Notes under the pieces: generated by a model
What the model saw: the letters and a program-made list of their open reading frames with translations, nothing else
Databases searched by the model: none
Told to the model about the DNA's origin: nothing
Source: an uncultured Mailhella sp.
GTDB lineage: Bacteria; Desulfobacterota; Desulfovibrionia; Desulfovibrionales; Desulfovibrionaceae
Direction of reading: 5' to 3'
NCBI RefSeq assembly: GCF_944324615.1
Contig: NZ_CALUWY010000011.1
Coordinates: 1 to 58,741 of the forward strand
Length of the DNA: 58,741 bases
In this document: piece by piece, positions 16,228 through 26,070 of the stretch
Layout of the letters: the number at the start of each line of letters is the position of its first letter
Position numbering within the stretch: position 1 is the first letter of the stretch
Made by a program: the position numbers and the translations under genes

Positions 16228-17778
16228 ATGTACCTATTTGAGAACAATCGCTTTTCCCGCCGCACCTTCCTTAAAGGCATGGCCGCGGGAGCGGCTGCGG
16301 TGACCCTGTGCGGAGTGCCCGGTCTTGCTCTGGCGAACGCCCCCAAACGGGGCGGCACGCTCCGCGTGAGCGTGAGCCGTGAGCTGAAGTCTCTGAACCC
16401 CTACCGGCATGTGAACCTTTCGGAATACATGCAGGGCGAACTCATGTACAGCGGGCTTGTCAAGCTCTCCCACGAACTCAAGGCCGTGCCCGATCTGGCC
16501 GAAAGCTGGGAAAGCTCCGACGCCGTGACCTGGCGCTTCCGTCTGCGCAAGGGCGTGCGCTTCCAGAACGGCAAGGAAGTCACCGCCGACGACGCCGTGG
16601 CCTCCATCCGCAAGGTGCTGGATCCGGAAACCGCCTCCCCCGGCCGCAAGAACATAGGCCCCATCACCTCCGTGGATGTGGAGGACAAGTACACCGTCCG
16701 CGTGGTGACGGCCTATCCCTTCTCCTTCCTGCCGCAGTCCATGGCCTACCCCTGCATGAAGATCTGCCCTAAGGAAGTGCTGGAAGGCGACTATGCCTCC
16801 CTCGCCACAAAAGGATGCGGCAGCGGCCCCTTCAAGCTGCGTGAATATGTGCCCGGCACGCATGTCATCTTCGACCGCAACCCGGACTACTTCGACGGGG
16901 ACAAGCCCTACCTCGACGAAGTGCAGATGCTCATCTTCCCCGATTCCGTGGCGGAAACCAACGCGCTGCTCACCGGTCAGAGCGACTGGGTGCTCGAAGC
17001 CAACATCAGCCAGCTTGCCAAGCTCAAGGAAGCGGGCATCGTGGTGACGCGCACGGGCAGCGGCCAGTTCCCCAGCGTGGTGTACGGCTGCGACATGAAG
17101 CCCTTCACGGATATGCGCGTGCGTCAGGCCATAAGCCTTTCCCTCGACAGGCAGATGGCCCTCGACATGTGCCTTGAGGGCTTCGGCCGCATAGGCAACG
17201 ACAACCCCGTTTCTCCGGAATATCCCTTCTACCATCAGCTTCCCGAACGCAAGCAGGATCTGGACAAGGCCGCCCGTCTGCTCTCCGAGGCCGGATTCCG
17301 CTCTGGCAGCACCATTCCCATGTACATTGCCGCCGTGCCCGCGGTGCGCGGCAAGCTCGGCATCGTGCTGCAGCAGTGCGCGGCCCAGATCGGCGTGAAG
17401 ATCAGGCTGCAGCATGTGGATTACAGCACCTTCCTCGACCAGTACTGGAAGAAGGCCAATTTCTATGTGGGCTTCTACAACATGCAGTCCTGCGAGGACG
17501 CGCTCTTCCAGCTGCTCTACACCTCCGACGCCTCGTGGAACGAAACGCGCTGGAACAACAAGAAGTTCGACCAGCTCGTGCTTCAGGCCCGCCAGCAGCT
17601 TGATCCGGAAAAGCAGCGCAAGGCCTTCGCCGACTGCCAGGAACTGCTGTATGAGGAAGTGCCCTCCTGCGTGCCCTTCTTCCTCGACCTTGTCTCCGCC
17701 TATCAGAGCAAGGTCAACGGCATCGTGCGCAATCCGAGAAATACCTTCTTCACCATTGAAAACGTCTGGCTGAGCTGA
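16228..17778 (+). CDS. ABC transporter substrate-binding protein, peptide/opine family 5
   Basis: A 516 aa periplasmic binding protein of the DppA/OppA type. The N-terminus carries a twin-arginine signal (SRRTFLKG, residues 11-18) followed by a hydrophobic stretch to about residue 33, suggesting Tat export. The mature start KRGGTLRVSVSRELKSLNP and the later LAESWESSDAVTWRFRLRKGV block are typical. An ACTGGAGG ribosome site precedes the ATG. It is encoded directly before two permeases and a fused double ATPase, so it is the ligand receptor of that importer. Ligands of the family range from dipeptides to nickel chelates and glutathione; the neighbouring M20 hydrolases favour a peptide or amino-acyl conjugate. 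Confidence 0.92.
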   Translation: MYLFENNRFSRRTFLKGMAAGAAAVTLCGVPGLALANAPKRGGTLRVSVSRELKSLNPYRHVNLSEYMQGELMYSGLVKLSHELKAVPDLAESWESSDAVTWRFRLRKGVRFQNGKEVTADDAVASIRKVLDPETASPGRKNIGPITSVDVEDKYTVRVVTAYPFSFLPQSMAYPCMKICPKEVLEGDYASLATKGCGSGPFKLREYVPGTHVIFDRNPDYFDGDKPYLDEVQMLIFPDSVAETNALLTGQSDWVLEANISQLAKLKEAGIVVTRTGSGQFPSVVYGCDMKPFTDMRVRQAISLSLDRQMALDMCLEGFGRIGNDNPVSPEYPFYHQLPERKQDLDKAARLLSEAGFRSGSTIPMYIAAVPAVRGKLGIVLQQCAAQIGVKIRLQHVDYSTFLDQYWKKANFYVGFYNMQSCEDALFQLLYTSDASWNETRWNNKKFDQLVLQARQQLDPEKQRKAFADCQELLYEEVPSCVPFFLDLVSAYQSKVNGIVRNPRNTFFTIENVWLS

Positions 17779-17852
17779 CAGCCCAGGCCCGGAGGCGGGC
17801 GCATGCGCCCGCCCCCGCCGCGCCCGGCGCCAAGGGCGGAAAAGGGGAGAAC

Positions 17853-18806
17853 ATGAGTCCGGTTTATATCCTGAAACGCTTCTGTTTCATGCTTGTCACA
17901 CTTTTTTGCATTTCCATCATCATTTTCGCCATCACCATGGTTCTTCCCGGCAATCTCGCCCAGGTCATCCTCGGGGAATTCGCCACGGATGACGCGCTGC
18001 GCGCTCTTGAGGAACAGATGGGCCTGAACCTGCCCTTCTACGAGCAGTACGGCAGATGGATATGGGGCGTGCTGCACGGCAACTTCGGCCATGCCCTTTC
18101 CATGGATCAGCCCATACTGCCCCTGCTGCTGTTCCGTCTGAAGAATTCCGCCATTCTGGCCGCCTTCAGCATCGTGATCGTGACCATCATCGCCATTCCC
18201 CTCGGCGTGTTTGCGGCCCTTCGCCGCAACAGCGCCGTGGACCGCATCATACAGGTGAGCTCCTACATCGGCATTTCCGTGCCGGAATTCGCCACGGGCT
18301 CGCTGCTCATCATCGCCCTTGCCGGCCCCGTGCTCAACCTCTTCCCCTCCGCAGGCTACGTCCCCTTTTCCGAAGACGTGCCGAAGGCCCTTTCCCACAT
18401 CGTCCTGCCCGTGATGACGCTGGTCATCGTGCTCATCGCCCACATCATGCGTCAGACCCGTTCGGAAATGATACACGTCATGCAGTCCGACTATGTACGC
18501 AGCGCCCGCCTGCGCGGCCTGAGCAACACCATGGTGGTGTTCAAGCACGCGCTGCGCAACGCGCTCATGCCCACCATCACCGTGCTTGCGCTGGATGTGG
18601 GCTACCTCATCGGCAGCGTGGTGGTCATCGAGGAAGTCTTCGCCTATCCGGGCATAGGCCGCCTCATCGTCTACGCCGTGACCAGCCGCGACGTGCCGCT
18701 GCTTCAGGCCACCGTGCTTACCGTGGCCTGCGTGTACTGCCTGGTCAATTTCCTGGCCGACCTCGCCTACGGTCTGGTCAATCCGCGCATCCGTTATCAT
18801 TCCTAG
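17853..18806 (+). CDS. ABC transporter permease, DppB type
   Basis: A 317 aa inner-membrane permease with about six helices, the first of the pair for the peptide-type importer. Features are the MSPVYILKRF start, the EQMGLNLPFYEQYGRW block and the EAA-like cytoplasmic loop around DYVRSARLRGLSN, which contacts the ATPase. The end VNPRIRYHS is usual for DppB. A GGGGAGAA ribosome site precedes the start, and the next gene begins 12 bases after its stop. Confidence 0.93.
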   Translation: MSPVYILKRFCFMLVTLFCISIIIFAITMVLPGNLAQVILGEFATDDALRALEEQMGLNLPFYEQYGRWIWGVLHGNFGHALSMDQPILPLLLFRLKNSAILAAFSIVIVTIIAIPLGVFAALRRNSAVDRIIQVSSYIGISVPEFATGSLLIIALAGPVLNLFPSAGYVPFSEDVPKALSHIVLPVMTLVIVLIAHIMRQTRSEMIHVMQSDYVRSARLRGLSNTMVVFKHALRNALMPTITVLALDVGYLIGSVVVIEEVFAYPGIGRLIVYAVTSRDVPLLQATVLTVACVYCLVNFLADLAYGLVNPRIRYHS

Positions 18807-18818
18807 GGGAGCAGGAAC

Positions 18819-19664
18819 ATGTCGTGCATTCGTACCGTTTTTTCCACGCTGCGGCGCTATCCTTCGGCCATGGTGGGCAGCGTGCTGGTTTCCATTCTTC
18901 TCATCGTGGCGATTTTCGCGCCCTTCATCGCGCCCCATGATCCGCTCAAGCTGAACCCCCGGGAACGCTTCGCCCCGCCCAGCGTGGAACACGTCATGGG
19001 CACGGATGAATACGGCCGCGACGTGTTCAGCCGCATCATCCTCGGCACGCGCACCTCGCTGGGCATAGGCCTCAGCGTCACCCTGGTCTGCGCCGTGGCC
19101 GGCGGGCTCATCGGGCTGACCAGCGGCTACCTCGGCGGCCGCGCCGACGAGCTCATCATGCGCGCCATGGACATACTCATGGCCTTCCCCGGCATTCTCT
19201 TTGCGCTGCTCATCCTTTCCATGCTGGGTTCGAGCATCGTCAACGTCATTGTGGCCATCAGCATCACGGGCATACCAAAAACCGCGCGCGTGGCACGAAG
19301 TTCGTGCCTCAACGTGCGCGGCGAGGAATTCATCGAGGCGGCTAAGGCGCGGGGTGAACGCACCTGGTACATCCTTCTTGTGGAACTTCTGCCCAACGCC
19401 GTGCAGCCCATCATCGTGGAAGCGAGCATCAAGGTGGGCTTCGTCATCCTCACGGCCTCTTCTCTGAGCTTCCTCGGTCTCGGCACGCAGCCGCCCACCC
19501 CCGACTGGGGTCTCATCATCGGTTCGGCGCGCGAGTACATCTTCGAGGCGCCCATGCTCATCGTGTGGCCCATACTCGCCATTGCCTTCACCACCATTTC
19601 CTTCAACCTCCTGGGTGACGGTCTGCGCGACATTCTCGACCCGCGCGAACTGGGGAGGGTGTGA
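18819..19664 (+). CDS. ABC transporter permease, DppC type
   Basis: A 281 aa second permease of the importer. It has the FAPFIAPHDPLKLNPRERF periplasmic segment, HVMGTDEYGRDVFSRII, and the EAA loop FIEAAKARGERTWYI. The C-terminal GDGLRDILDPRE is diagnostic of DppC-like subunits. A GGGGAGCAGG ribosome site precedes the ATG. Its TGA stop overlaps the ATG of the ATPase gene (TGATG), showing translational coupling. Confidence 0.93.
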   Translation: MSCIRTVFSTLRRYPSAMVGSVLVSILLIVAIFAPFIAPHDPLKLNPRERFAPPSVEHVMGTDEYGRDVFSRIILGTRTSLGIGLSVTLVCAVAGGLIGLTSGYLGGRADELIMRAMDILMAFPGILFALLILSMLGSSIVNVIVAISITGIPKTARVARSSCLNVRGEEFIEAAKARGERTWYILLVELLPNAVQPIIVEASIKVGFVILTASSLSFLGLGTQPPTPDWGLIIGSAREYIFEAPMLIVWPILAIAFTTISFNLLGDGLRDILDPRELGRV

Positions 19665-21724
19665 TGGCCGGTCCCATTCTTTCTCTGGACGACGTTTCCA
19701 TTTCCTTCAAGACCATCAACGGCAAGGTGCGCGCGGTGCGCCATGTCTCTTTGGAGGTGCGGCGCGGGGAATGCTATGCCCTCATCGGCGAATCCGGCTC
19801 CGGCAAGAGCACCCTGGCCTTTGCCTCCATGGGCTACCTGCCCGCCAACGGCAGCATTGACAGCGGCCGTATTCTCTTCAACGGCGAGGACATCACAGGC
19901 TATAACCACGCCCAGCTGGAGAAACTGCGCGGCAAGCATGTGGGCATGGTGTTCCAGAACCCGCACACGGCCGCCAACCCCTGCTATACCATAGGCGAAC
20001 AGCTCACCGAAGGCATCATCTATCACGAGGGCATCAGCCGCGCGGAAGCGGAGGAGCGCGCCCTTGCCATGCTTGAGGCCATCAATATCCCGGATCCGAA
20101 GCGCATTCTCGAACGCTACCCGCACCAGATTTCCGGCGGGCAGAAGCAGCGCATCACCATTGCGCAGGCCCTGCTCAGTCACCCCGACCTCATCATCATG
20201 GACGAGCCCACCACGGCGCTCGACGTGACCACGGAAATCCAGTTCCTGCGCCTTCTGGAAGACATACGCTCCCGCATGGACGTGGCCATTCTCTACATCA
20301 CCCACGACATGGGCATCGTGGCCCGCCTTGCGGACAGGGTGGGCGTCATCTACGCCGGGTCGCTGGTGGAGGAAGGTTCGCGGGAAACCATGTTCCGTCA
20401 TCCTGCGCACCCCTATACCCAGGGGCTCATGCACAGCATTCCCAGCATAGAGATGGACAGAAAGCACAAGGGCTATTCCATGCCCGGGCTTCTGCCCAAC
20501 CTCATTTCCCTGCCTCCGGGATGCGCCTTTGCGCCGCGCTGCTCCGTGGCCGGGGAATGCTGCTCCTCTCTGCCCGAGGTGCGCCTCATTCCTTCGGAAG
20601 ACGGTGTGGAACACCGCGTCTTCTGCCATCACGCAGGGGCGCCTCTTTCCTTTGCCACGGGCACGGTGGAGGAGTGCGTGTGCCACGACGAGGAGGGCGT
20701 GGCCTGTTCCGAGCCGCTTCTCGAAGTGCGGAACCTTAAAAAATACTATGAGCACAGCACCTTCACCGACAGGCTGCTCCGGCGCGCGCCCCGCTGCGTG
20801 TACGCGCTGGACGACGTGTCCTTCTCCATCATGCCCGGGGAAACGCTGGGCGTGGTGGGGGAATCGGGCTGCGGCAAGAGCACCCTCGGCAAGACCATCC
20901 TGCGCCTCACCGAGGCCACGGGCGGTTCCATTTTCTACAAGGGGGAGGACATCACCCACAAGCACAGCCAGAGCCTGTGCAAGTCCATACAGATCGTGTT
21001 TCAGAGCCCGGATTCCTCGCTGAACCCGCGCCACAGCCTCTACACCATCCTTTCGCGTCCGCTGCTTCTGCACGGCATAGCCTCCGGCCGCGCCGAGCTG
21101 GAAAAACGCTGCTTCCGGCTGCTCGACATGGTGTCTCTGCCGCGCACCTATCTCTACCGCAAGCCCCATCAGCTGAGCGGCGGCGAAAAGCAGCGCGTGG
21201 CCATTGCCCGGGCCTTTGCCGTGCATCCCTCCTTTGTGGTGTGCGACGAGGTGACCTCGGCGCTCGACGTATCGGTGCAGGCTTCCATCATCAACCTGCT
21301 TCAGGATCTGCAGCGGGAGTTCCAGACCTCCTATCTGTTCATTTCCCACGACCTTTCCGCCGTGCGCGAGATATCCCAGCGCATTGCGGTGATGTACCTC
21401 GGCAGACTCGTGGAAGTGGGGAGCACCGATCAGGTGTTCCAGCCGCCGTATCATCCCTATACCAAGGCTCTTCTGTCCTCCATTTCCCTGCCCTGCATCC
21501 CGCAGCCGCATCAGAGCATTCTTCTGGAAGGGCAGATTCCCAGCCCGGCGAATCCGCCTTCGGGCTGCCGCTTCCGCACGCGCTGCTACCGCACCCAGTG
21601 CGAAGCGTGCGCCTCCGTGCAGCCTGACATGGTGTTCAGGGACGGGCACGGCCTGGCCTGTCACCTTGACCGCGCCGTGCTTGAGGCCGACACGCCGGTG
21701 TTCCCGGAATCGTTTCTGTCCTGA
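19664..21724 (+). CDS. Fused double ABC ATPase (DppD-DppF-like)
   Basis: A 686 aa protein joining the two ATPases of a peptide-type ABC importer, which are usually separate DppD and DppF chains. Half 1 has [17 protein letters not shown] and [12 protein letters not shown]. Half 2 starts near residue 350 with [17 protein letters not shown] and [12 protein letters not shown]. Each half ends in the oligopeptide-type C-terminal extension with clustered cysteines ([13 protein letters not shown] and [13 protein letters not shown]), which in relatives can bind an Fe-S cluster. The ATG at 19664 is preferred to GTG at 19661 because the GGGGAGGG site is better spaced. The fusion fixes a heterodimer of two competent ATP sites. 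Confidence 0.93.
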   Translation: MAGPILSLDDVSISFKTINGKVRAVRHVSLEVRRGECYALIGESGSGKSTLAFASMGYLPANGSIDSGRILFNGEDITGYNHAQLEKLRGKHVGMVFQNPHTAANPCYTIGEQLTEGIIYHEGISRAEAEERALAMLEAINIPDPKRILERYPHQISGGQKQRITIAQALLSHPDLIIMDEPTTALDVTTEIQFLRLLEDIRSRMDVAILYITHDMGIVARLADRVGVIYAGSLVEEGSRETMFRHPAHPYTQGLMHSIPSIEMDRKHKGYSMPGLLPNLISLPPGCAFAPRCSVAGECCSSLPEVRLIPSEDGVEHRVFCHHAGAPLSFATGTVEECVCHDEEGVACSEPLLEVRNLKKYYEHSTFTDRLLRRAPRCVYALDDVSFSIMPGETLGVVGESGCGKSTLGKTILRLTEATGGSIFYKGEDITHKHSQSLCKSIQIVFQSPDSSLNPRHSLYTILSRPLLLHGIASGRAELEKRCFRLLDMVSLPRTYLYRKPHQLSGGEKQRVAIARAFAVHPSFVVCDEVTSALDVSVQASIINLLQDLQREFQTSYLFISHDLSAVREISQRIAVMYLGRLVEVGSTDQVFQPPYHPYTKALLSSISLPCIPQPHQSILLEGQIPSPANPPSGCRFRTRCYRTQCEACASVQPDMVFRDGHGLACHLDRAVLEADTPVFPESFLS

Positions 21725-21747
21725 CGGAGAGTGCCGGAGGAGAATCC

Positions 21748-22935
21748 ATGGAACAGACCGCAGACTTCATGAAAAGGCATGAAAAGGACATGTTCGAGCT
21801 TCTGCGCGTCCTTGTGGACATGCGCACCGGCACGGACAACAAGCACGGCATAGACGCCATGGCCGCCTTCCTTGCGGAGTATCTCTCCGCAAGGGGGCTG
21901 AAGACGCATATCGTGGAACAGCAGGACGCGGGCAACATCCTTGTGGCGGATGTTCCCTGTGCGGAAGAGGCGCCGCGCCGCATTCTGCTTTCCGGCCACA
22001 TGGACACGGTCTTTCCCGCAGACAGCCCCTTCCACCGCCTCAGCGTGGAAGGGGACGTGGCCCGCGGTCCGGGCACCTGCGACATGAAGGGCGGCCTTGT
22101 GACGGGCATATTCGCCATGCTGGCCCTGCTGGAGCAGGGCTGCGGCGCCTCCATGCCCATGCGCTTTCTTTTTTCCCCGGACGAGGAGCAGTCCTCCCGC
22201 ACCATGCGCGCCTTTCTCAGAAAGGAGGCCGCCCGGGCCGCCTTTGCCCTGGTGTTCGAGATGGCCGGGCCCGATGGCGAGCTTGTGCGCACGCGCAAGG
22301 GCAAGGTGGCCTTTTCCGCCCGCATACGGGGCAGGGCGGGGCACGCGGCCTTCATCACGAAGGGCAAGGTGAGCGCCCTGCGGGACGCGGCGCGGAAAAT
22401 CGAGCTTCTGGAAGAGATGAACACCGAAAACGTGGTCGGTGAGGATTCCCTCAGCGTGAACGTGGGGCGCCTTGAAGGGGGACTGGCCTTCAACGTGGTG
22501 CCCGAAGAGGCCCGCCTCGACGTGGAGGCGCGCTGCAACAGCCTGCGCCAGCGCGACGAGGTGGAGGCGAAGATGCGGAGCATTCTGCTCACGCCCCAGG
22601 TGGAAGGCACGAAAACGGTCATTGAGCGCGAGGTGTTCAGCCCGCCTCTGGAGGCTTCGGCCACAGAGAAGCTGTATGCGCTGGCCCGGGAGGCGGCGCA
22701 GCAGGCGGGGCAGAGCGTGGGCGAGGATTTCCGCCCCGGCTGTTCGGAAGCCTCCTTCCTTGCCGAGGCGGGCATTCCCGTGCTGGACGGACTGGGCCCG
22801 CGCGGCGGCTGCGACCATTCCACCCGCGAATATCTGCTGCTTTCCTCTTTGAGGGAAAGGGCGCTTCTGAGCGCGCTTCTTCTTAAAAAGGCGTGGGAGC
22901 GCGGCGTGTCCGGGCCCCTGCGCTCTGGTGCATGA
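21748..22935 (+). CDS. M20 family metallopeptidase (ArgE/DapE/CPG2-like)
   Basis: A 395 aa zinc-dependent hydrolase that removes an acyl or amino-acyl group from an amino acid. The zinc and catalytic motifs are intact: SGHMDTVFP near residue 87, GTCDMKGG for the bridging Asp, and SPDEEQSS with the general-base Glu. A dimerisation domain sits near 190-300, and DHSTREYL at the C-terminus carries the last zinc His. It most resembles the glutamate carboxypeptidase/DapE-ArgE subgroup. It starts 23 bases after the ATPase gene, with a GGAGGAG ribosome site, so it probably processes what the importer brings in. Confidence 0.9.
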   Translation: MEQTADFMKRHEKDMFELLRVLVDMRTGTDNKHGIDAMAAFLAEYLSARGLKTHIVEQQDAGNILVADVPCAEEAPRRILLSGHMDTVFPADSPFHRLSVEGDVARGPGTCDMKGGLVTGIFAMLALLEQGCGASMPMRFLFSPDEEQSSRTMRAFLRKEAARAAFALVFEMAGPDGELVRTRKGKVAFSARIRGRAGHAAFITKGKVSALRDAARKIELLEEMNTENVVGEDSLSVNVGRLEGGLAFNVVPEEARLDVEARCNSLRQRDEVEAKMRSILLTPQVEGTKTVIEREVFSPPLEASATEKLYALAREAAQQAGQSVGEDFRPGCSEASFLAEAGIPVLDGLGPRGGCDHSTREYLLLSSLRERALLSALLLKKAWERGVSGPLRSGA

Positions 22936-22947
22936 AAAGGAGAACCC

Positions 22948-24330
22948 ATGCGGGAACAGAGCATGACCGGGGCCGTGGCGGCATACGCCCTTGCCCTTGA
23001 CGTTGAGGATATCCCCGAAGAGGTCCGCGCCCATGCGCGCATCCTTGCGGCCGATCATCTTGCCTGCGCCTTCGGCGGAAGCGCGACCCCCCTTGCCGCC
23101 TCCGTGGCCGCGTATGCCCGTTTCATGGGCACGGAAGGGGATATCCCCGTGCCCGGCATGAAGGAGAAGCTTTCCCCCGCCATGGCGGCCTTTGTGCAGG
23201 CGGGCTTTGCCAATGCGCTCGATTACGACGACACGGGCTCGCGCGGGCATCCCGGAGCCAGCATCTTTCCCGCCGTGCTGTCCCTGGCCTCCCGTCTCGG
23301 CGCTTCGGGCCGCGAGGTTCTCGCCGCCCTTGTGGCGGGCTACGAGGTGAACGACCGCGTGGCCCGGGCCACGCTGCCTTCCCCTGCCTGCTATGCCAGG
23401 GTGCACGCCAACGGAAGCATTCAGGCCATAGGCGTGGCCGTGGCCTGCGGCAGGCTCATGAAACTCGGCATGGATGAGATGCTCAACTGCATGGGCATTG
23501 CCGGGGCCACGGCTCCGGTGCCCCATGCCGGAAAGTTCGGCTGGGAAGACAAGTCCATCACCTCGGTGAAGGACAACGTGGCCCTGCCTTCGGAAAACGG
23601 CGTGCGCGCCGCCGTGCTTGCGGCAAACGGCTATGAAGGGAGCGAATCCGTGCTGGACGGGGAGGTGGGCTTTGCCGCCATGATCGGGTCGGACCGCTGC
23701 GATGCCGGCGTGCTCTGCGATTTTTCCTCCTTTTCCCTGCCGCGCGTCTGCCTCAAGCCCTATCCCTGCTGCCGCTGGATTCACCCCGCGCTGGATGCGC
23801 TCTCCCTTCTCATGGCAGAGGAGCCTTTCCGGCCGGAGGATGTGGAATCCCTCCGTGTGGACACCACGCCTCCCGTGGCCGCCCGCTTCGGCAGGGTGCG
23901 GGCGCGCACCTTCCTCGACATGGAATTCAGCACGCCCCTCACCCTTGCCCTTGCCCTGCACGGCGTGCCGCGGCAGAGCTGGTTCGAGCGCCGCTTCTGG
24001 GATGCTCCTTCCGTGCGGGCCTGCGCCGCAAAGATCACCCTTTCCCCCGACGAGGGGCTGTGGAAGCGTTTTCTGGAACTCGGGCGCAATTCCTCCTGCG
24101 TGCCTGCGCGCCTCACGTTGCGCCTGAAGAACGGCCGCTGCCGGCAGGCCCTGTGCGACACGGCCTCAGGTTCGCCCGAAAAGCCCCTTTCCCCCGATGC
24201 GCGCAGGGAAAAGTGGGCGGGCCTTCTTGCCCCCATGGGGCAGGAGAGGGCGGCGCGCCTTGTGGAAACGGCCCTGCGTTTTGACGAACTGGAAGACATA
24301 CGGGAGCTTACGGCGCTTTTTGGCGCGTAA
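22948..24330 (+). CDS. MmgE/PrpD family protein (copy 2)
   Basis: A 460 aa MmgE/PrpD protein, a distant paralog of the one at 7366-8742. Recognisable blocks are ANALDYDDTGSRGHPGASIFPAVL near residue 90, VVAxGxxxxLGMDEMLNCMGIAG, and CLKPYPCCRWIHPALDAL near 271. Known members act on methylcitrate, aconitate or iminodisuccinate. Placement between two M20 hydrolases and behind an ABC importer suggests a nitrogen-containing dicarboxylate or its hydrolysis product as substrate, which would fit an epimerase or lyase role. This is context only. An AAAAGGAG ribosome site precedes the ATG. Confidence 0.85.
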   Translation: MREQSMTGAVAAYALALDVEDIPEEVRAHARILAADHLACAFGGSATPLAASVAAYARFMGTEGDIPVPGMKEKLSPAMAAFVQAGFANALDYDDTGSRGHPGASIFPAVLSLASRLGASGREVLAALVAGYEVNDRVARATLPSPACYARVHANGSIQAIGVAVACGRLMKLGMDEMLNCMGIAGATAPVPHAGKFGWEDKSITSVKDNVALPSENGVRAAVLAANGYEGSESVLDGEVGFAAMIGSDRCDAGVLCDFSSFSLPRVCLKPYPCCRWIHPALDALSLLMAEEPFRPEDVESLRVDTTPPVAARFGRVRARTFLDMEFSTPLTLALALHGVPRQSWFERRFWDAPSVRACAAKITLSPDEGLWKRFLELGRNSSCVPARLTLRLKNGRCRQALCDTASGSPEKPLSPDARREKWAGLLAPMGQERAARLVETALRFDELEDIRELTALFGA

Positions 24331-24419
24331 GGCTCCGGGCGGCAGGCTGTGCCGTCTTTTTCGCCGGAGAGCGGCCCGTGCCGCCTGAGGCGAGGCTTCA
24401 GCACTGATAAGGATACATC

Positions 24420-25850
24420 ATGACAGAGCAGCTTTTTGACGCCATAGAACGCAGGGCGGAGAAGTTTCAGCGCCTTGCCGACAGGATATGGGACTATGCC
24501 GAACTCGGCTTTACGGAAACGCGTTCCTGCCGCGCCGTGACGCAGGCGCTGGAAGAGGAGGGCTTTACCGTGGAAAAGGGCATTGCCGGCATGCCCACGG
24601 CCTTCCGGGCGAGCTTCACCCACGGCGAAGGCGGCCCGGTCATCGGCTTTCTTGCGGAATACGACGCTCTGCCCATGCTTTCCCAGCAGGCCGGGGCGGT
24701 CACGCCCTCCCCGGTGGTGGAAGGCGGGCCCGGGCACGGCTGCGGCCACAACGCCATGGCCCCCATGCAGGCGCTCACGGTGAGCGCGCTGAAACAGGTG
24801 CTGGTGGAGCGGGACATTCCCGCCACCCTCGTGGTGTTCGGCACCCCTGCCGAGGAACTTCTCGCCTGCAAGGGCTTCATGGCCCGCGACGGCGTGTTCG
24901 ACGGGCTGGATGCCGTCATCGACTGCCACGCCAATTCCTTCCTGGGCACGTCCTTCGGGCTGCAGAACAACGCTCTCTTTTCCTTCCTTGTGGAATTTCA
25001 CGGCAGAACGGCCCATGCCGGAAGCCGCCCGTGGGAAGGCCGCAGCGCCGCCGACGCGGTGGAACTCATGCACGCGGGCACGGAAAGACTGCGCGAGCAC
25101 ATGCTGCCCGAGCAGCGGGTGCACTGGGCCACGCTGAGCGGCATTTCCGCGCCCAACGTGGTGCCGGACTACGCCCGCACCTGGTACTACATACGCAGTC
25201 AGGATCCGGTGATTCAGGATCTTTACGAGCGCATACGCCTCTGCGCGCGCGGGGCCGCCCTCATGACCGGCACCACGGAGAGCATCACCTTCCTTGCCGC
25301 CTGCCATCAGCGCTACCCCAGCGAGGCCCTGGCCCGCGCCCTGTACGCGAACATGCTCAAAGTGGGCGTTCCCGAATACAGCGAGGAGGAACAGAATTTC
25401 GCCCGCGCCCTGCAGCATTCCCTCGGCGCGCCGGAAGTGGGCATGCAGGTGGAAACCACCCTTGTGGACGCGACCAAGGCTCCCTTCAAGGGCGATTCCA
25501 GCGACGTGGGCGACGTGACGCTCAAGGCGCCCACGGCCTCGCTCCAGTTCCCCACCTGGGTGCCCGGGGCCAAGGCCCATACCTGGTCGGTCACGGCCTG
25601 CCAGAAGTCCACCATCATGCACAAGGGCCTTGTCACCGGCGCGCGCGTGGCCGGACTCACCGTTCTGGATCTGCTCACCTCTCCCGGCCTTCTGGAAGAG
25701 ATACGGCGCGAGTTTGCCGCCACGCAGGCCGCGCATCCCTATGTGGATTATCTCGATGCCGGGGCAAGGCCGCCCCTTTCCTGGCATGAGGAGGACATGG
25801 CGCAGTTCCGTCCCCTTCTCGACGCGGCCCTCGGTACGGCGGAAAAATAG
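24420..25850 (+). CDS. M20 family amidohydrolase (AbgB-like)
   Basis: A 476 aa M20 hydrolase of the amidohydrolase subgroup that includes AbgB, a p-aminobenzoyl-glutamate hydrolase subunit, and related aminoacyl hydrolases. The active-site blocks are GHGCGHNAMAPM near residue 106 and FGTPAEELLACK near 140. The insert domain includes HGRTAHAGSRPWEGRSA near 197, and KSTIMHKGL near 400 carries the C-terminal metal His. The length of about 480 fits AbgB. Only one subunit gene (no AbgA-like partner) is present. It is the second M20 enzyme of the operon and of a different subgroup from 21748-22935. Confidence 0.88.
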   Translation: MTEQLFDAIERRAEKFQRLADRIWDYAELGFTETRSCRAVTQALEEEGFTVEKGIAGMPTAFRASFTHGEGGPVIGFLAEYDALPMLSQQAGAVTPSPVVEGGPGHGCGHNAMAPMQALTVSALKQVLVERDIPATLVVFGTPAEELLACKGFMARDGVFDGLDAVIDCHANSFLGTSFGLQNNALFSFLVEFHGRTAHAGSRPWEGRSAADAVELMHAGTERLREHMLPEQRVHWATLSGISAPNVVPDYARTWYYIRSQDPVIQDLYERIRLCARGAALMTGTTESITFLAACHQRYPSEALARALYANMLKVGVPEYSEEEQNFARALQHSLGAPEVGMQVETTLVDATKAPFKGDSSDVGDVTLKAPTASLQFPTWVPGAKAHTWSVTACQKSTIMHKGLVTGARVAGLTVLDLLTSPGLLEEIRREFAATQAAHPYVDYLDAGARPPLSWHEEDMAQFRPLLDAALGTAEK

Positions 25851-25876
25851 CGCCTTGCCGAGGCAGGCATGAGATC

Positions 25877-25914
25877 GCCCCCCTGCCGCGCTTTGTTCTG
25901 TGCGGCAGGGGGGC
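25877..25914 (+). other. Perfect 13 bp GC-rich hairpin in the operon
   Basis: GCCCCCCTGCCGC (25877-25889) and GCGGCAGGGGGGC (25902-25914) can pair without mismatch around a 12-base loop. There is no T run directly after, so it is more likely an mRNA-stabilising or attenuating structure than an intrinsic terminator. Confidence 0.6.
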
Positions 25915-26070
25915 ATGTGCCATGGCCTTTCCGTTGCCGGGAAATTTGCGGTATCTGCTTGCTTTTTTGGAAGAAAAGGGCATATTGCCCGCTGTCCGGG
26001 CCGTTTTTTGGCCCTTTTTTTCCCTTTTTTCCCGCACGCGCCCGCCCGTCGGGCCGAAAGGAGCACGGTC

